64,000 nt of DNA from positions 2,929,501 through 2,993,500 of the forward strand of contig WPIO01000041.1 in NCBI GenBank assembly GCA_009760855.2, read 5' to 3'. The stretch's first letter is position 1. Each line of letters starts with the position of its first letter. The position numbers were made by a program, and so were the translations under genes. This document shows, piece by piece, positions 50,201-62,331 of this stretch. The DNA is from Cristatella mucedo (lineage: Eukaryota > Bryozoa > Phylactolaemata > Cristatellidae). The notes under the pieces are model-generated. The model saw only the letters and a program-made list of their open reading frames with translations. It was not told the origin of the DNA and ran no database searches.

Positions 50201-51520
50201 GATTAGGCAGAAGCCGAAAAGGAAGCCGAGGCCAAACTTCACAGCAACAACAATTAGCCAATACTTCAAAGGATGGGATTTTATTTTGGGAATCAATTTG
50301 GAAAATATTGAGGCAAGGCCAGACCAGCTGGCAACCACGGAAGCTACTCAACTCAAAAGCAGTTTGAACGTCAAGCAATTTTTGGAGCCGGACATCAGCA
50401 CACACGAGCAGGAAGGAGCAGGCACAAAGGCCAAGCTCACACAAGAAGCTCACAGCTTGCCAGCCAAACTAGCTCTGCATGCACGTGCAAAGCTTCCACG
50501 TCTAACGGCCAAATTGGGTAGCCAATTAACAAATTATTGCATTGCTGCACCCACACATTGGGCACTCGAGCATTCCCATAGTGGATGCAACTGCCCTAGC
50601 CCTAGTGGCAAACAAACAAGTGGCAAGAAGCCAGTGAGTGCGCAGACAGTGGGTAGATCGCCTGAGCTGCAAGCAAACAGGCGATCAGGCGCCACAGTCA
50701 GTGCGGTCCGGACATTCACTACGCGCAGCTTTGCACAGCACATCGGCGGCATGCAGCACGAAGGGATGGCAGGCGAGCCCCTTCGAGCACCGGCATATAC
50801 AGGTCCTGAGCTAGCTTCCGGCGGCAGCAGTGAACTCTGAAAGCTTTGAAACTTAAGCTCGGAATGCACCACAGCCGTGGTCCACAAATCTATTTAGCCC
50901 AGGCTGCCGAGCAGGTCCACAGCTGCTAGCGCTCGCTGTTGCTGGCCACAACGGCCAGCAACAGGGCTGGCAGCTGTAGCCAGCATTGGCTGTCACGAGT
51001 GGGCCTGTTCCCATCCCACTCGGGCAGCAGTTCATCCACCCACCAGCCGTGGATGCACAGCTGGCTGCTTGGTCGAATCAGTCAAAGCCGACCACGGAAT
51101 TGCATCCGGCTCTGCCCTCACCCGGCACCAGGTGCAAGCATCAAGAGTGGAGACAGCTTCTTGGAATCGCAGCCACGAGATGGAAACTATGAGCCATTGG
51201 CTCTGCCAGACTACACCTAAATAATGAAGTTGCCTGTTAAAGAAATCAGTTCATCACTTGTGTACTGCCATGTGAGGCTATCGGCAGATGGGCAAATGCC
51301 TAAATGCAAACCCACTTATTCCTCAGCAGTTGCTGCCTCCCTACAAATTGATTCTTTGTATGTGCTTATGCTATCATCATCATCAATCATTAAAACCTCT
51401 TTCAGGCACCAACTCCCGTTCAAAACCTCAAACATCAAACCCTCAAACATATGCACTAGGCACTAGCTGCCGTCTATAAACGGCTCAGTGATCCTATCAA
51501 ACGAGTGAACGACTGATAAG
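47220..51520. other. 4.3 kb without recognised genes or repeats
   Basis: I see no coding exon with splice support and no copy of the window's repeat families. A 232-codon open frame (50142-50840, plus) has no recognisable domain. If numb starts in the CpG-rich block near 62.4 kb, this is its first intron. Confidence 0.4.
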
Positions 51521-52450
51521 TTGATAGGGCGTCCTATAAGTATAGTGACCAAGAGAACCGCATCTCTATCCAGGCGCTGCACAACTAGCTGCAAGTGAAG
51601 CAATGATAAGAATTTAATGATAAGCCAGGAATAATGCTCAGACGAGAATGCCAAAATGCACAAGAAGATATTCAAGGTGGGCCTCTAGCTGATAAAACCC
51701 CTGGTTAGTAGCATGCTCAGAATTATATATGTTGACACCGTGCATATTATAATACCACTAACCATGTGGTCATGCTTTCTTTACAGCATATATAAAGTGC
51801 CTAAACAGGTATTAAACTCTCTGAGGGTGGTGTACAAATATAGTATAAGTAACATTATCATGCACAGATAGGCACTTGAAGCAGCTGAAAAAATGTAAGT
51901 TCAGTGCTATAAAATAATCACAATTTATTTGTTGTTTATCGAGCATATACGGCTAACCATTCGATCGTGTTTCCTTTGCAGCAAATGTAAAAGCGCCTAA
52001 AAAGAGATTAATTTCTCTGAGGGCGCTCTATCAAGTGTGTTTTTGTTATTATTATTGTTATTAATATGATATTTGCAAAGCATGCTAATAAAACTAAAAC
52101 TCTTTCGAAGCACTATGCATATGCTGAAAGGAAGAACGCTAATTTTTAGTGATAACATGCATAGTATCAACACACCTAATCACATAAAGACTGCTTCACA
52201 CAGACCCAGCAAATGCTGTGGGGAACAGGTGCGTTTTAGCTTCTTTTTAAATCTCAAGTCGGGTAGGTCAAGACGTCAGTCGGGGAGGGGTGTGGGTGTG
52301 CTCTAGGCTTTGGGGGCTAACAAACTGCAGGCACGGTTTCAAAAGGATTTTGAGATTAGTTTGAGGCATAGCTATGCCAGAAGAGAGCTTGTGGTGCGAT
52401 GCCAAGCCTGACTGTGAATAGTTCAGATCGGTAGGCCAGAGCAAGAGAAA
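51520..52450. mobile_element. Cluster of four LINE-A fragments
   Basis: 51525-51600 minus (tail). 51700-51850 plus (3' UTR, TTTCTTTACAG, stem, GGTG end). 51915-52065 plus (TTTCCTTTGCAGCAAATG, AAAGCGCC, GGGCGCTCTATC, ATT tail). 52070-52450 minus (tail side, CCCAGCAAATGCTGTGGGGA, reverse-transcriptase end). Confidence 0.72.
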
Positions 52451-52589
52451 GTTGATAGCTGTAGCCCTTAGGCACACAGAGCTCTTATCTTTCAAGAACT
52501 CAACCAAACAAAAGTGTTCGCAGCATCAGTATCCTCTGCCATACTTAATAAAATAAGCACGGTGGACATTCAAATAATGCGAGTGAACA

Positions 52590-52715
<126 letters not shown>

Positions 52716-52989
52716 GGACAAGAGCGAGCACCCCGCATAGCGAGCACCCTGCATAGAGTCTGACTGATGCCGGCAGCATATGCTCCAGATCCGACGGCGG
52801 CAGATGTCTGCAATGGATGCAAATAGAACTTGGCAGAGCACGGTGCTCGACGGTTCCGGAGAGGAATTAGGCCGCCTGCAGGTGTTCAGGTGGTGTGCCA
52901 GCATAACATAACTGTTCCGTGGCTTTGGAGAAGACAAAGCTGAGGCAGGGCAAGCCCAGGTGAGGCCCAGACAAGGGAGGACAAGCCCA

Positions 52990-53150
52990 GATTTATTTCA
53001 ATGCAAAACTTAGCGACTATCACTCTGCTTGCAATGGCCAATACAAAATTGCCCGCAGCAGGACTCGAACTCAAGACTTTGGTCATTACACAAGAAAGCC
53101 GATCTGTGCCCTGGCCGTACGAGGACCTCCTCCCCCCCACTCATAATAAA
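52990..53150 (-). mobile_element. Diverged SINE-1-like copy
   Basis: Minus strand: B box GAGTTCGAGTCC, then TGCTGCGGGCAATTTTGTAT and TTGCAAGCAGAG, matching the body of the next copy. Ends are unclear. Confidence 0.5.
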
Positions 53151-53274
53151 CCTCTTGGTGTTCTTTTTATGCAAGTTGTTCAGTGTGATGGTCACGAGAA
53201 GAGCCTACGGTAGCAGCAGCAGCCGGTGAAGGGAGAGCAACACCGTGACCTTAAGAGTTGAGATGTTAATAAAT

Positions 53275-53445
53275 GTTAACTGATTTCACAGCCTCATTTA
53301 TATAACAGCAGAAGTGCCTTAACGGTTATCGTTACCTCTTGCAGCAGGCAATAAAGAATTGCCCACGGCCAGACTCTAATCCATGACCTGGGTCGTGAAC
53401 AGATGAACAACAGAACAACACCTTACCTCCTGGGCTAAGAACCAA
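53275..53445 (-). mobile_element. SINE-1 copy
   Basis: Minus strand: TAGCCCAGGAGGTAAGGTGT, B-box region GGATTAGAGTCT, GGCACTTCTGCTGTTATATA, end GAGGCTGTGAAATCAG. Confidence 0.75.
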
Positions 53446-53449
53446 GAGA

Positions 53450-54790
53450 TGGGTTCGGTAGCACCGGTCGGTCAATGCCTTTTGCTTCCGAGTTAATGGC
53501 TCCTGAAGCCTGAGCAAACCGCACTCTCTAGACAGACGTGAGGTCACACGTGGCCGTGCCAAACATAGAAAAGCAGTTAGTAGGGCAATCAGTTAGTTTG
53601 GCGTACATGGCAGTTGTACAGCTGCTATTTTCAATATTTTTTGTTTAAAAAGGCTAGCAAAACGCTGACTCGTCGGCACATCTATCACCTGCATGGGCTT
53701 TGCAAGGTGATTCACAGCAACATGGCTGCTGCCCACTGGCTGCTTCGCTTCTGTCCAGCCCAGCAGCTCCAGCCTTCGGTCCTGTGACATGTTCACTCAA
53801 GCTCCACGAACCGTGTCACAGCTTCCAGCTTTCGAATAGTGGCAACCAGCATTCAGTAACTAGACGTTTCAGACTGCTACCACTCGGTCCGGCTACACGG
53901 AAGAAGGCAGGCGTTCGGCTAACAGTGCCCAGTACCATCACCCTTAAGAAACCCGATCGCATGGGGGGCACCTTCCAGAGCAGGAGCAATGTACAACACT
54001 TGACCCCCCTCCCTTCCCACCAAGCCGGCCAACCCTCCACGACGGGCCTGGGCTGGCAAGACAGCTCAGCTGCACACGTGTGGCTACACAGTGGCACAGA
54101 CATTGTGCATTGTCCTTGGTTTACTGCCATGGTTACTGGAAAGCTACACTGAGTAAAGCTGACTAATGCTAAGTCTAGCTGCTGAGAGCTGCAGTGCAGG
54201 CCAGCAAGTTCCCTGCACTTGATACGATCCTCTAGTTGTGCTTTACTGTGCAGCAGCAGCTCTAGCTATAGCCTGTAAGGTTTCCCTCTCTTGCCTTACA
54301 GGCTTTCAGAAGTTTGTGAACTGCAAGTGCATAAGTGACCTCAAACCTCAAAAGCTACCGACAGAGCCGATGTTTCAGGATGAGATCTTGATATAATGCT
54401 AACAGGTCATTGGGCATGCAAACGTTTAGATAAAGTGGACCGTCACGTTGCCTACCGAATGCCAGGGAGAGAAGGAACAACATTAGCAGCACCTCTAACC
54501 GGAAGCAGGAGGCCTCTGCTGATGGTCCACTAACCAGTCCAGCTACTATTAGAAAGCCACAATACGCACGGTTAGGCAAAGACATGCGTGAATGCCGGTT
54601 GACTGGCCAAAGATGGTAGAGGTGAAGCACGGCTTGCTGCAATAGATGCCCCCTCCGGCAGAACTCACGAATGCCCAGTAGAACCGACAACCAACCGGAC
54701 AGGCGATTGGACAGCAGCAGTCTGTCGTGCCGAGCATGTCACCCAATACAGCTTTGACTCACTGACAAGCAGAAACCTTAACAACGCCCT
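53450..54790. other. 1.3 kb with nothing recognised
   Basis: No exon, repeat family or RNA gene could be supported. Confidence 0.4.
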
Positions 54791-54794
54791 GGTT

Positions 54795-54918
54795 TGGCGC
54801 GTGGGCTAAGGTGCTTGCCTTTGACGACCACAGTCGAGGGCTCGAGCCCTATGGCATATGTAAAGTGCCTGGATAGAGATTTCGCTCGGGAGCTATACAA
54901 ATGAATTAGAATAGCATG
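54795..54918 (+). mobile_element. SINE-2 copy, nearly complete
   Basis: A box region TGGCGCGTGGGCTAAGGTGC, B box GAGGGCTCGAGCCC, then AAAGTGCCTGGATAGAGATT and GCTCGGGAGCTATACAAATG. Shows head, B box and LINE-A-type tail in order. Confidence 0.82.
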
Positions 54919-55136
54919 AATCATAACGAACAAAGCACACGTCCCCCATTACTGCAGCAAAGTGAGGGTCGGCTTGAGTCAGCTACATCTGTCCACCACC
55001 AACTGCCTTTACCTGTGACAGACAGTTCACTAATAACGCAAAAAATGCCTGCACTGGCCTGCTAGCTTCCATCTCCTCCCTCTACATATTCTCTAGCCCA
55101 GCTTTGTACCTCAGGGGCATGGCTGGCCGCTCTGAT

Positions 55137-55268
55137 CGGTTGCCCACTCTGAGCAGTTGCCCACTCTGATCAGCGGCCCACTCTGAGCAGTTGCCCACTC
55201 TGAGCAGTTGCCCACTCTGAGCAGTTGCCCACTCTGATCAGTTGCCCACTCTGATCAGTTGCCCACAG
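55137..55268 (+). repeat. 17-bp minisatellite
   Basis: About eight copies of CAGTTGCCCACTCTGAG or ...GAT, one with CGG for TTG. Confidence 0.92.
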
Positions 55269-56299
55269 CCTGCTGGGTGGCTGTACGGCTGTCGGCCCCA
55301 GTGCAACTGTGCTCCTCATGCCAGACAGTCAGCCATTTCCGTCGACACCGTTTGGAACCAGGCAACATAACTAGGGATGACCCCATCGGCATTTCGTCAC
55401 CTTCGACTGACAACTGGTTTCCAGCGGATTGGCATTTGTCTGAGAACAAGCCAGCAGCTACTGCATTGAGGCTGCCTCTACAGCAGCTGGCAATTTTTGG
55501 CAGAGCAGGCCAGATCAGCATCCGATCAAACATAAGCTCCAGTCCCTCAGCCGGTACCAATCATCCCAGCAGCTGGCAAGACCGGGTACTCCATCCGACA
55601 ATTTCCTCCTGATGCTGTAAACACAAGTGATCCATCCAATTCGTTGCTTTACCCATCCGACGGACTAACAGACTGGGCAACCGACAAAGGCTGCCCCACA
55701 GCAGACAGCTGCAGTAACAGGACCGAACGCAATGTACACTCGAATGCAAATGCGACTATAGAGTCGGCTGCACACCCTCAAGTCCCCACCTCCACTACAT
55801 CATCCACTGCAGAACCAGCCCCCCCCCCGTGATGAGGGTCGGCGATCGAGTCACTCTAGCTGACCCTCAATGCTCATGGGGGGAGAGGAGAGGCTCACTC
55901 TACGAGCTAGCTACGGCACGGCCGGTCGCATGGGCTTGCTTTTGCTTCACTCACACGTCCCGAAGGCAAACTGCCGCCTTGTTTGCTCAGGATTAAGCAG
56001 TGGACAACCATACCCTGACCGTATTATCTGCGGCATCCGATCGCAGGAGGGCTGAAAGTACATGCTGGGTGGCAAAGGAGTCCCGAATGCTCCCTCAGTT
56101 AGATATAGTTCATAGTGAGCCCGAGGATGTTCTTCGACTTGGCAAGCTCGGTGACACCCACTCCTGCTCAGCAAACCAGCTATCTGCCCTTCGGGTGGCC
56201 GGCATTCTGGCTCCAGAGCAGACTACAAGCACGTGACAGAGCACGTTCGAGAAGCTCTCTGGAGGTGCCCGCCTGCACAGCAGCAGTGCACGGTATGCA

Positions 56300-56395
56300 C
56301 AGGTAATAATAATAATAATAATAATAATAATGCACTTGATAAAGCGCCCTCAGAGAACTCAATCTCTCTCTCTCTAGGCGCTTTACATTTGCTGA
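56300..56395 (-). mobile_element. LINE-A tail with (ATT)9
   Basis: Minus strand: AAAGCGCCTAGAGAGAGAGA, GAGTTCTCTGAGGGCGCTTT, ATCAAGTGC and an uninterrupted ATT repeat. Perfect stem arms. Confidence 0.9.
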
Positions 56396-56989
56396 TCGTT
56401 TGAGGGCGAGCCGTGCATGCACGCACCCTCGAACCCTTGCTAGCTCGCTGTCTTGCTTCCTTCGTATGATGAAGAAGCAGCAGTGGATGGCCCCTGGGGC
56501 AGAGGGAAAAGGTCAAAGGGTGCCCCCTTCCCATCCCCCAGTCACAATCGTGCAGGCGACCGACCACCTATGGATCTTGGTGCATTTATTTATCTGTTCG
56601 ACAGCTGGGCAGGCATGGGTCACCAGGTGGCCAAGCCCACAACAGCAGCTGCTAGGAAGATGGGGTGGAGGAGAGACCGACGCCCACTCTCCTAATCTCC
56701 CACCAGCTATCGGCAGCTGCAGACTGGGGGTGGTGGTGGCATGCTGTTAAAACCGTACAGCTGTTACAACACTAATTAATGGCAAACAACCTATTATCCC
56801 GTGCTCATTACGACAGCTATTTGGCTGCAGCAGTCATATCGCTGGCTGCTTGCAGCCACACTTGAGATGGAACTGCAGAGCCACAGCAGCACATCTTCCA
56901 AGCGTGCTCTGGAGGAAGACAAACTATGCCATGGCAGCTTTGCACGTCTGCTGACCTGCATAGCATAACAAATTAAGACAGGGATACCA

Positions 56990-57597
56990 CATCCAAGTTG
57001 ATCTACGCATCTGTGACATCAAACCTCGACTTCCGTAACTCACTACAAGCAGGTCCTTCTGCACATGCAATAAGGCACTGTCGGCTGTTGCACAACTCGG
57101 CAGCTAGGCTTTCCTGCCATCAAAAATAAAACTGCCGCATTACCCCTCACAGACCTGCACTGCCTCCAGATCAGGTAGCCTATCAACTTCCTGGTACTGC
57201 CTGTCTCTCACATCTAGATCCCTTCACTCTCTTGCCCCTGTCTACCTATCCGAACTACTTACTTCCCAATCATCGTACCACCTGCTCTTCTGACTCAAGT
57301 CGTTTAGCTGTACCTCTGACCAGCCCCAAATCTTTCAGAGATCGTGCCATTAATTCGTAGAGTCCCAAAGCAAGGAATCATGTGCGACAGCCATCACATC
57401 CCCTTGACTTGACAACATGTAAAAAGAAGCTAAAAAACTACCCGCTCTTTGCGACATTCCGTGTGAATAGTCCTTTGTGAGCTTATGAGTGCAGACACTG
57501 CTCATGTTATCACTAAGCTATTGACATGCTTCTATTAAAGCATATGTAAAGTGCCTAGAAAGAGATTGAGCTATCTTAGTGTTATAAAAATGTCCTA
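56990..57597 (+). mobile_element. LINE-A 3' part
   Basis: Reverse-transcriptase end (CTCGGCAGCTAGGCTTTCCT, CTGCACTGCCTCCAGATCAG), AAAGCAAGGAATC, ACATGTAAAAAGAAGC, 3' UTR and AAAGTGCCTAGAAAGAGATT. Confidence 0.8.
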
Positions 57598-58262
57598 TAT
57601 GTGCTTGCTGGTCTACCGGCCTGTGCAATCAGGTGCTTACAGCTGGTGCAAAACTCTACAGCTAGGCTTGTCTGTCGTGAGCATCGAAGCTACCACATCA
57701 CACTTCTTGCCGCCGTACACCGGCTACCAGTCAAGCAATGCACCGACTTCAAGGATTTATCTCTCACTTTTAGGTTCCTTCATTCTTTGGCTCCAGCCTA
57801 CCTATCAGATCTACTCCCCCCACCAGCACAAGCATCGTACCACCCACTTTTCGGAAACTAACTGTTTACCTATACCTCGTATGGACCTCAAATCCTTTTG
57901 AGACCGTACCTTTAGTTCATATGCTCCCAAAGCCTGGAACTCACTCCCGACTTCTGTTACGACATCCCTGACTTGACCACATTTAAAAAAGCAATTAAAA
58001 ACACCTATTTATCACAACATTTAGTGGGTCCATGTGATTCGTCCTTCACGTGCTTATGCATGCTGAGACAGTGCATGTTGCCACTAACCACACTTGCATG
58101 CTGACCCTGTGCATGTCACCCTTAACCATGTTATTTTTGTTGTTTATCGAGCATGTTACCACTAACCATTCGATCTTGTTTCCTTTGCAGCAAATGTAAA
58201 GTGCCTAGAAAGAGAGTTGAGTCCTCTGTTCTCTTCGTGTGTCATTATTATTATTACTATAT
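57598..58262 (+). mobile_element. LINE-A 3' part with readable RT end
   Basis: Starts LLVYRPVQSGAYSWCKTLQL in one frame. The correct frame reads LQLVQNSTARLVCREHRSYH, HRLPVKQCTDFKDLSLTFRF, LHSLAPAYLSDLLPPPAQAS. This is the clearest evidence for the L2/CR1 clade. Followed by full 3' UTR, acceptor and hairpin. Confidence 0.88.
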
Positions 58263-58399
58263 CTAATATTATATTCTCATAAAATGTTATTAGCCACAGG
58301 TCTTGTACCTCTATCCTTCAAAATGGCAATACAGAAACTGGGCGGGCGTAGGGAGCAGGGGCATGTCTTCACGAGTGGCCTAACAAAAGTAATCAGTAG

Positions 58400-59165
58400 T
58401 GAACAGCGCAGCAGCAGCATCCCACCAATTCTCTCCAACATGCACTGGCTCCCAATCAAGCAGTGTATCGACTTTAAAGTCTGTTGGCTCCCGAATGGGT
58501 ACCGAAAGCTGCTTAGGCTGTGAGTGTGATGTACAAAACTCTCCTGCCTAATACATAGCCTTTGTGGCTTTGTGGAGTTACAGAAGACATACATACATAC
58601 ATACATACATACATACATACATACATACATACATACATACATACATACATACATACATGCATACATACATACATACATACAAGGTTCTGTCAGTTACTCT
58701 TAGCTCCCGTCATTCTTTGGCTCAAGCCTACCAATCAGAACTATCAGAACTACTCCCAAACCAGCCTAGGCACCGTACCACCAGCTCTTCTGACTCAAGT
58801 CAACTAGCTGTGCTTCGAATCAACCTCGAATCATTTAGTGACCTCGTCTTTAGTTCGTATGATCCAAAAGCCTGGAACTCACTTCCGACTGACGTCACGA
58901 CATCGCCTGACTTGGACATTTAAAAAGAAGTTAAAAATGCACCTGTTTTGCAAAGCATTTGGTGGGTTCTTGCGACTTGTCCTTTGCGTGCTTATGCGTA
59001 CTGACTCTATTACCACTGCATGTTACCACTAACTATATTTTCATGTTGACACTGTGCATATTACCACTAACCATTTGTTCATGCTTCCATTACAGCATAG
59101 TAAAGTGCCTAGAAAAATATTAAGTTCTCTGAGGGTGTTATACAAATGTATTCTTATTATTAATA
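58400..59165 (+). mobile_element. LINE-A interrupted by LINE-B with (CATA)n tail
   Basis: LINE-A reads to GTGTATCGACTTTAAAG (58482). LINE-B 3' end follows (GTTGGCTCCCGAATGGGTAC, GCTGCTTAGGCTGTGAGTGT) with a CATA repeat at 58587-58680. LINE-A resumes at AAGGTTCTGTCAGTTACTCT and continues to its hairpin and ATT tail. Confidence 0.88.
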
Positions 59166-59276
59166 TTGTTCAGACCAAGGTAACTTTAGCAACCTTCACC
59201 TGGTCTCCCTAATACTGCTTCTGTTAGACAATAGAACGAGTAGTAGGACTGAGTTCTTTGAGGGAGCTATACAGGT

Positions 59277-59365
59277 CGTGGGTTCGAATCCTTCAGCGGA
59301 CGATCGTATATTACCCCTGCCCGTGATGGCGATAGCTATTAAGGCTCTTCTGCTGCTATACAAAC
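59277..59365 (+). mobile_element. SINE-1 copy, first part (split by LINE-A)
   Basis: B box GTGGGTTCGAATCC, GATGGCGATAGCTATTAAGG, CTCTTCTGCTGCTATACAAA. The missing end (AAATGAGGCTGTTAAATCAG) is at 59636-59662, after the LINE-A insertion. Confidence 0.85.
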
Positions 59366-59638
59366 ACCTATTTAGGACAGCATTTAGTGGGTTCCTGTGA
59401 TTCGTCCTTCACGTGCTTATGCGTGCTGACACTGTGCATGATGCCACTAACCACATTTGCATGCTGACCCTGTGCATGTCACCCTTAACCATGTTATTCA
59501 TTTTGCTTGTTTTCAAGCATGATTTTACTTACCATTCAATTGCATTTCCCTTTGCAGCAAATGTAAAGCGCCTAGAAAGAGATTAAGTTCTCTGAAGGCA
59601 CTTTATCAAGTGCATTATTACTATTATTATTATTACAA
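59366..59638 (+). mobile_element. LINE-A 3' end inserted in SINE-1
   Basis: Starts CACCTATTTAGGACAGCATT (LINE-A 3' UTR), runs through TTTCCCTTTGCAGCAAATG, stem and ATT tail, and stops where the SINE-1 resumes. ACAAA flanks both sides, as expected for a short target-site duplication. Confidence 0.85.
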
Positions 59639-59944
59639 ATGAGGCTGTTAAATCAGCAAACATTTTTATACAAACGTATTGTACTATTATTCTTATTATT
59701 GTTAGTAGTACTAACAGATTGAATAACTAAATACCGACTTTCCCAGTAATGCTCACTTAGCTAAAGTCTTTGCTAGTTCTCCTGGATTTCTTGGCAGCTT
59801 TCTATACTGCAGATCGCCAAGACCCTCTAGAGTGCATACAGTTTTGCCCGGGCATCACTGGCACGGCCATGCGATGTTTTAGGTCTTATCACAGCAGTCA
59901 CAGCTTAGATGCATAGCATAGCATGTCAATGGGTAACTATCATC

Positions 59945-60030
59945 CGACGAGCCTTTAAAGTAAAATCGTAATAATAATGTCTTTTGTACAGCACCTTATG
60001 AGAGCTTAATCTCTGTTCACGTGCTCTGAA
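59945..60030 (-). mobile_element. LINE-A tail, minus strand
   Basis: Minus strand: GAGCACGTGAACAGAGATTA, AGCTCTCATAAGGTGCTGTA, CAAAAGACATTATTATTACG. Confidence 0.65.
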
Positions 60031-60559
60031 ATAGCTGCAGAAGAAGCAATATCCAATACACAATGAAGAGCCAGCTACCTGCTTAGGCAAGCAGGCCACG
60101 GATCCGTGTGCTTGGTCCACTTCTTTGCACAATGTATACCCTCCCTCTTGCAGATGTAGCCGCCAAGCACAATCTAGGCTTTCATTTTAAGCACATGGCA
60201 CCCGGTTGTGCACCTGTGTCTTAATCCCTGCCTGCTGTCCAGCACACAGAACTCTCTCAACTCCCTTACAGCACGAATGATATTCGTGCTTGGACGGCAG
60301 CAATACTTTCTCAAATTGAAAGACTATATAAACAACTTGCTGGTTACGTGCAAACCTAGTGCTACCCAGAAATTAAAAAGCCTAACCATCGATGTTGGCT
60401 CGGCCAGCATATCTCCCTTAGTATAGACACACAATCTGGGTATCATGTTCTAAAGTGACCTTTCGTAATATGACTACATCAGCTTTCGAGTCGTCTGCCT
60501 ATTAACAGCTAGGCACAATTTGAGTTTGTTACACAATTTTGAGCCTGGTCAAACAAAGA

Positions 60560-60915
60560 TTCCACAGCCATGCCGGTCCAAGTCTTTTCGATATCGAGAC
60601 GACTTCTGAACCTCACTACTTGCAGGTCTTACTGCCTGTGCAATAAGACACTTCCAGTTGTGTATTATATTTGTATACCACCCTCAGAGAACAATCTCTA
60701 GTTCTTTCATTCTCTTGCTCCGGCTTACCTATCTGAAATGTGTCCTAATCAGGTCAGTATCACCTGCTCGGCTGACCTAGGTTGTTTACCTGTGCCTCTT
60801 ACTAACCTCAAATCCTTTGGTGACCATGCCTTCAGTTCGCATTGCTCCCAAAGCCTGAAAATCACCCCCGACTGAAATCTAGACATTCATCTGACGACAT
60901 TTAAAATGAACACTC
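60560..60915 (+). mobile_element. LINE-A fragment, rearranged
   Basis: GCCTGTGCAATAAGACACTT, then TTTGTATACCACCCTCAGAG, then the reverse-transcriptase end (CATTCTCTTGCTCCGGCTTA, CCTCAAATCCTTTGGTGACC, GCTCCCAAAGCCTGAAAATC). Confidence 0.7.
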
Positions 60916-61036
60916 ATATGTACACCCATATGCAGTGGCAGCAGTAGCACCAGCTGGGGGGTTGGCAATTGCCTGCTCATCGTGCAGCTACATAATTGCT
61001 GCCATCTACCCATACACTCGACATATGTGCATGCAA

Positions 61037-61037
<1 letters not shown>

Positions 61038-61072
<35 letters not shown>
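61038..61072 (+). repeat. (CT)n microsatellite
   Basis: About 16 CT dinucleotides. Confidence 0.95.
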
Positions 61073-61074
<2 letters not shown>

Positions 61075-62331
61075 CGATATTCTCGTAAGCCGAATAAGCT
61101 GCCATGAAAAACACGGGGTCAGGACGGCTGGGAACCACCTGGTCGGCGACAGCAGTTACAGCCACACAGTTTAGCTAGGAAGGCACTGCTGCTGTTGGAT
61201 CGCCAGGGCAATCACGAGTATGATCACCATACATCTTGCGTAGTTAGTGGACAGCCTGAATGCTGCTGCAGTCCGGTCTCGACATACTAAGATGGGCAGC
61301 CTACAGGTTGCCAAACAAATTCCGAGCAAAATGGGTTAGCCCGAAGAAGATCCAGCGTCGAGGAGTGCGAACTCGGCCCCGTGAAAAAAAGGCCACAACG
61401 AGCGAGGGCCGAAAGTTGGAAGCGCCGCCACGTGGCCATGAAAATGTGAAACAATCTCACATAGCTCAGCTGTTACGCTTACTTGTGGCTTCCAGGGCTT
61501 CCGGTCAGCCAGCTATGTTGTACAAGGACGGGGACGCCTCAATTGAAAGCGGCGGCGGCCGACAGTTAAGGAAGGAGGGATAAAGGGGAGCCATCTGACG
61601 ATCGCGATCTAGGGTTTATGCTAGGGTCGAGTGGCTCGCAGCGAGGCATGCGCTGCTTGCCGCCGCTCTCGCGCCCTCCTCCGCCCCGCTGCCGGCGCGC
61701 GGGTCACTTGAGGACCTCCGGCCGCCACCGGCTGCACTCGGCGGTTGCCGATCACAGCTCTCAATAGAAACTGCGACTGAACGTTACACCGGCACGATCC
61801 GGACAATCGCGCCAGCGACATAACACTGATTCCACTTCTGAAGCACGCCGCTGCAGTCACACTTCGACAGGGCGGCTAACTTCCAGCGACCCGCCGCCAC
61901 TCGAGCGGCAGCGATGACAGTGATGGAACATGGAGCCGCGATGACCGCAAGACGGCCAGCTATCCGGCCGCTAGAGCAGCAAGGGCGCTAACACGGCAGT
62001 ACCTGCGGGTATCCTTTCGCGAGTTGACTACTCGCGCGAACGGTACATAATTCCAACGTCGGTGCTTCGCTCACCTAGACCTAGCTCACCGTTCAGAGCC
62101 GGGGCAGTTTGAAAGCCCAATATGGCGCAGGCTTGGTGACCTCGCGCCGGATTCGCTGACCCGATCGCGGGGTGCTTTTTCGGCGGATTCCCCCCCCCCC
62201 CAATCGATCGATTTCCACCCCTATCGCCGCGCGAGCTCACGTGCGTGGAAAGTGACGCGTCAACGCACGTCTTCATGGTCCTAAGCAGACGAATAGGCAG
62301 AACTACCGTTCAATCGGAGCCGAACGCTTAC

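Noticed and set aside
50142-50840. 232-codon open frame on the plus strand
   Set aside because: It is the longest frame outside the repeats, but has no recognisable domain, no splice context and ordinary composition. Kept out for lack of support; a conserved match or RNA evidence would change this.
59277-59365. tRNA gene
   Set aside because: The B box is good but the sequence belongs to the SINE-1 family with many copies and cannot form a full cloverleaf. The same holds for the other tRNA-like stretches.
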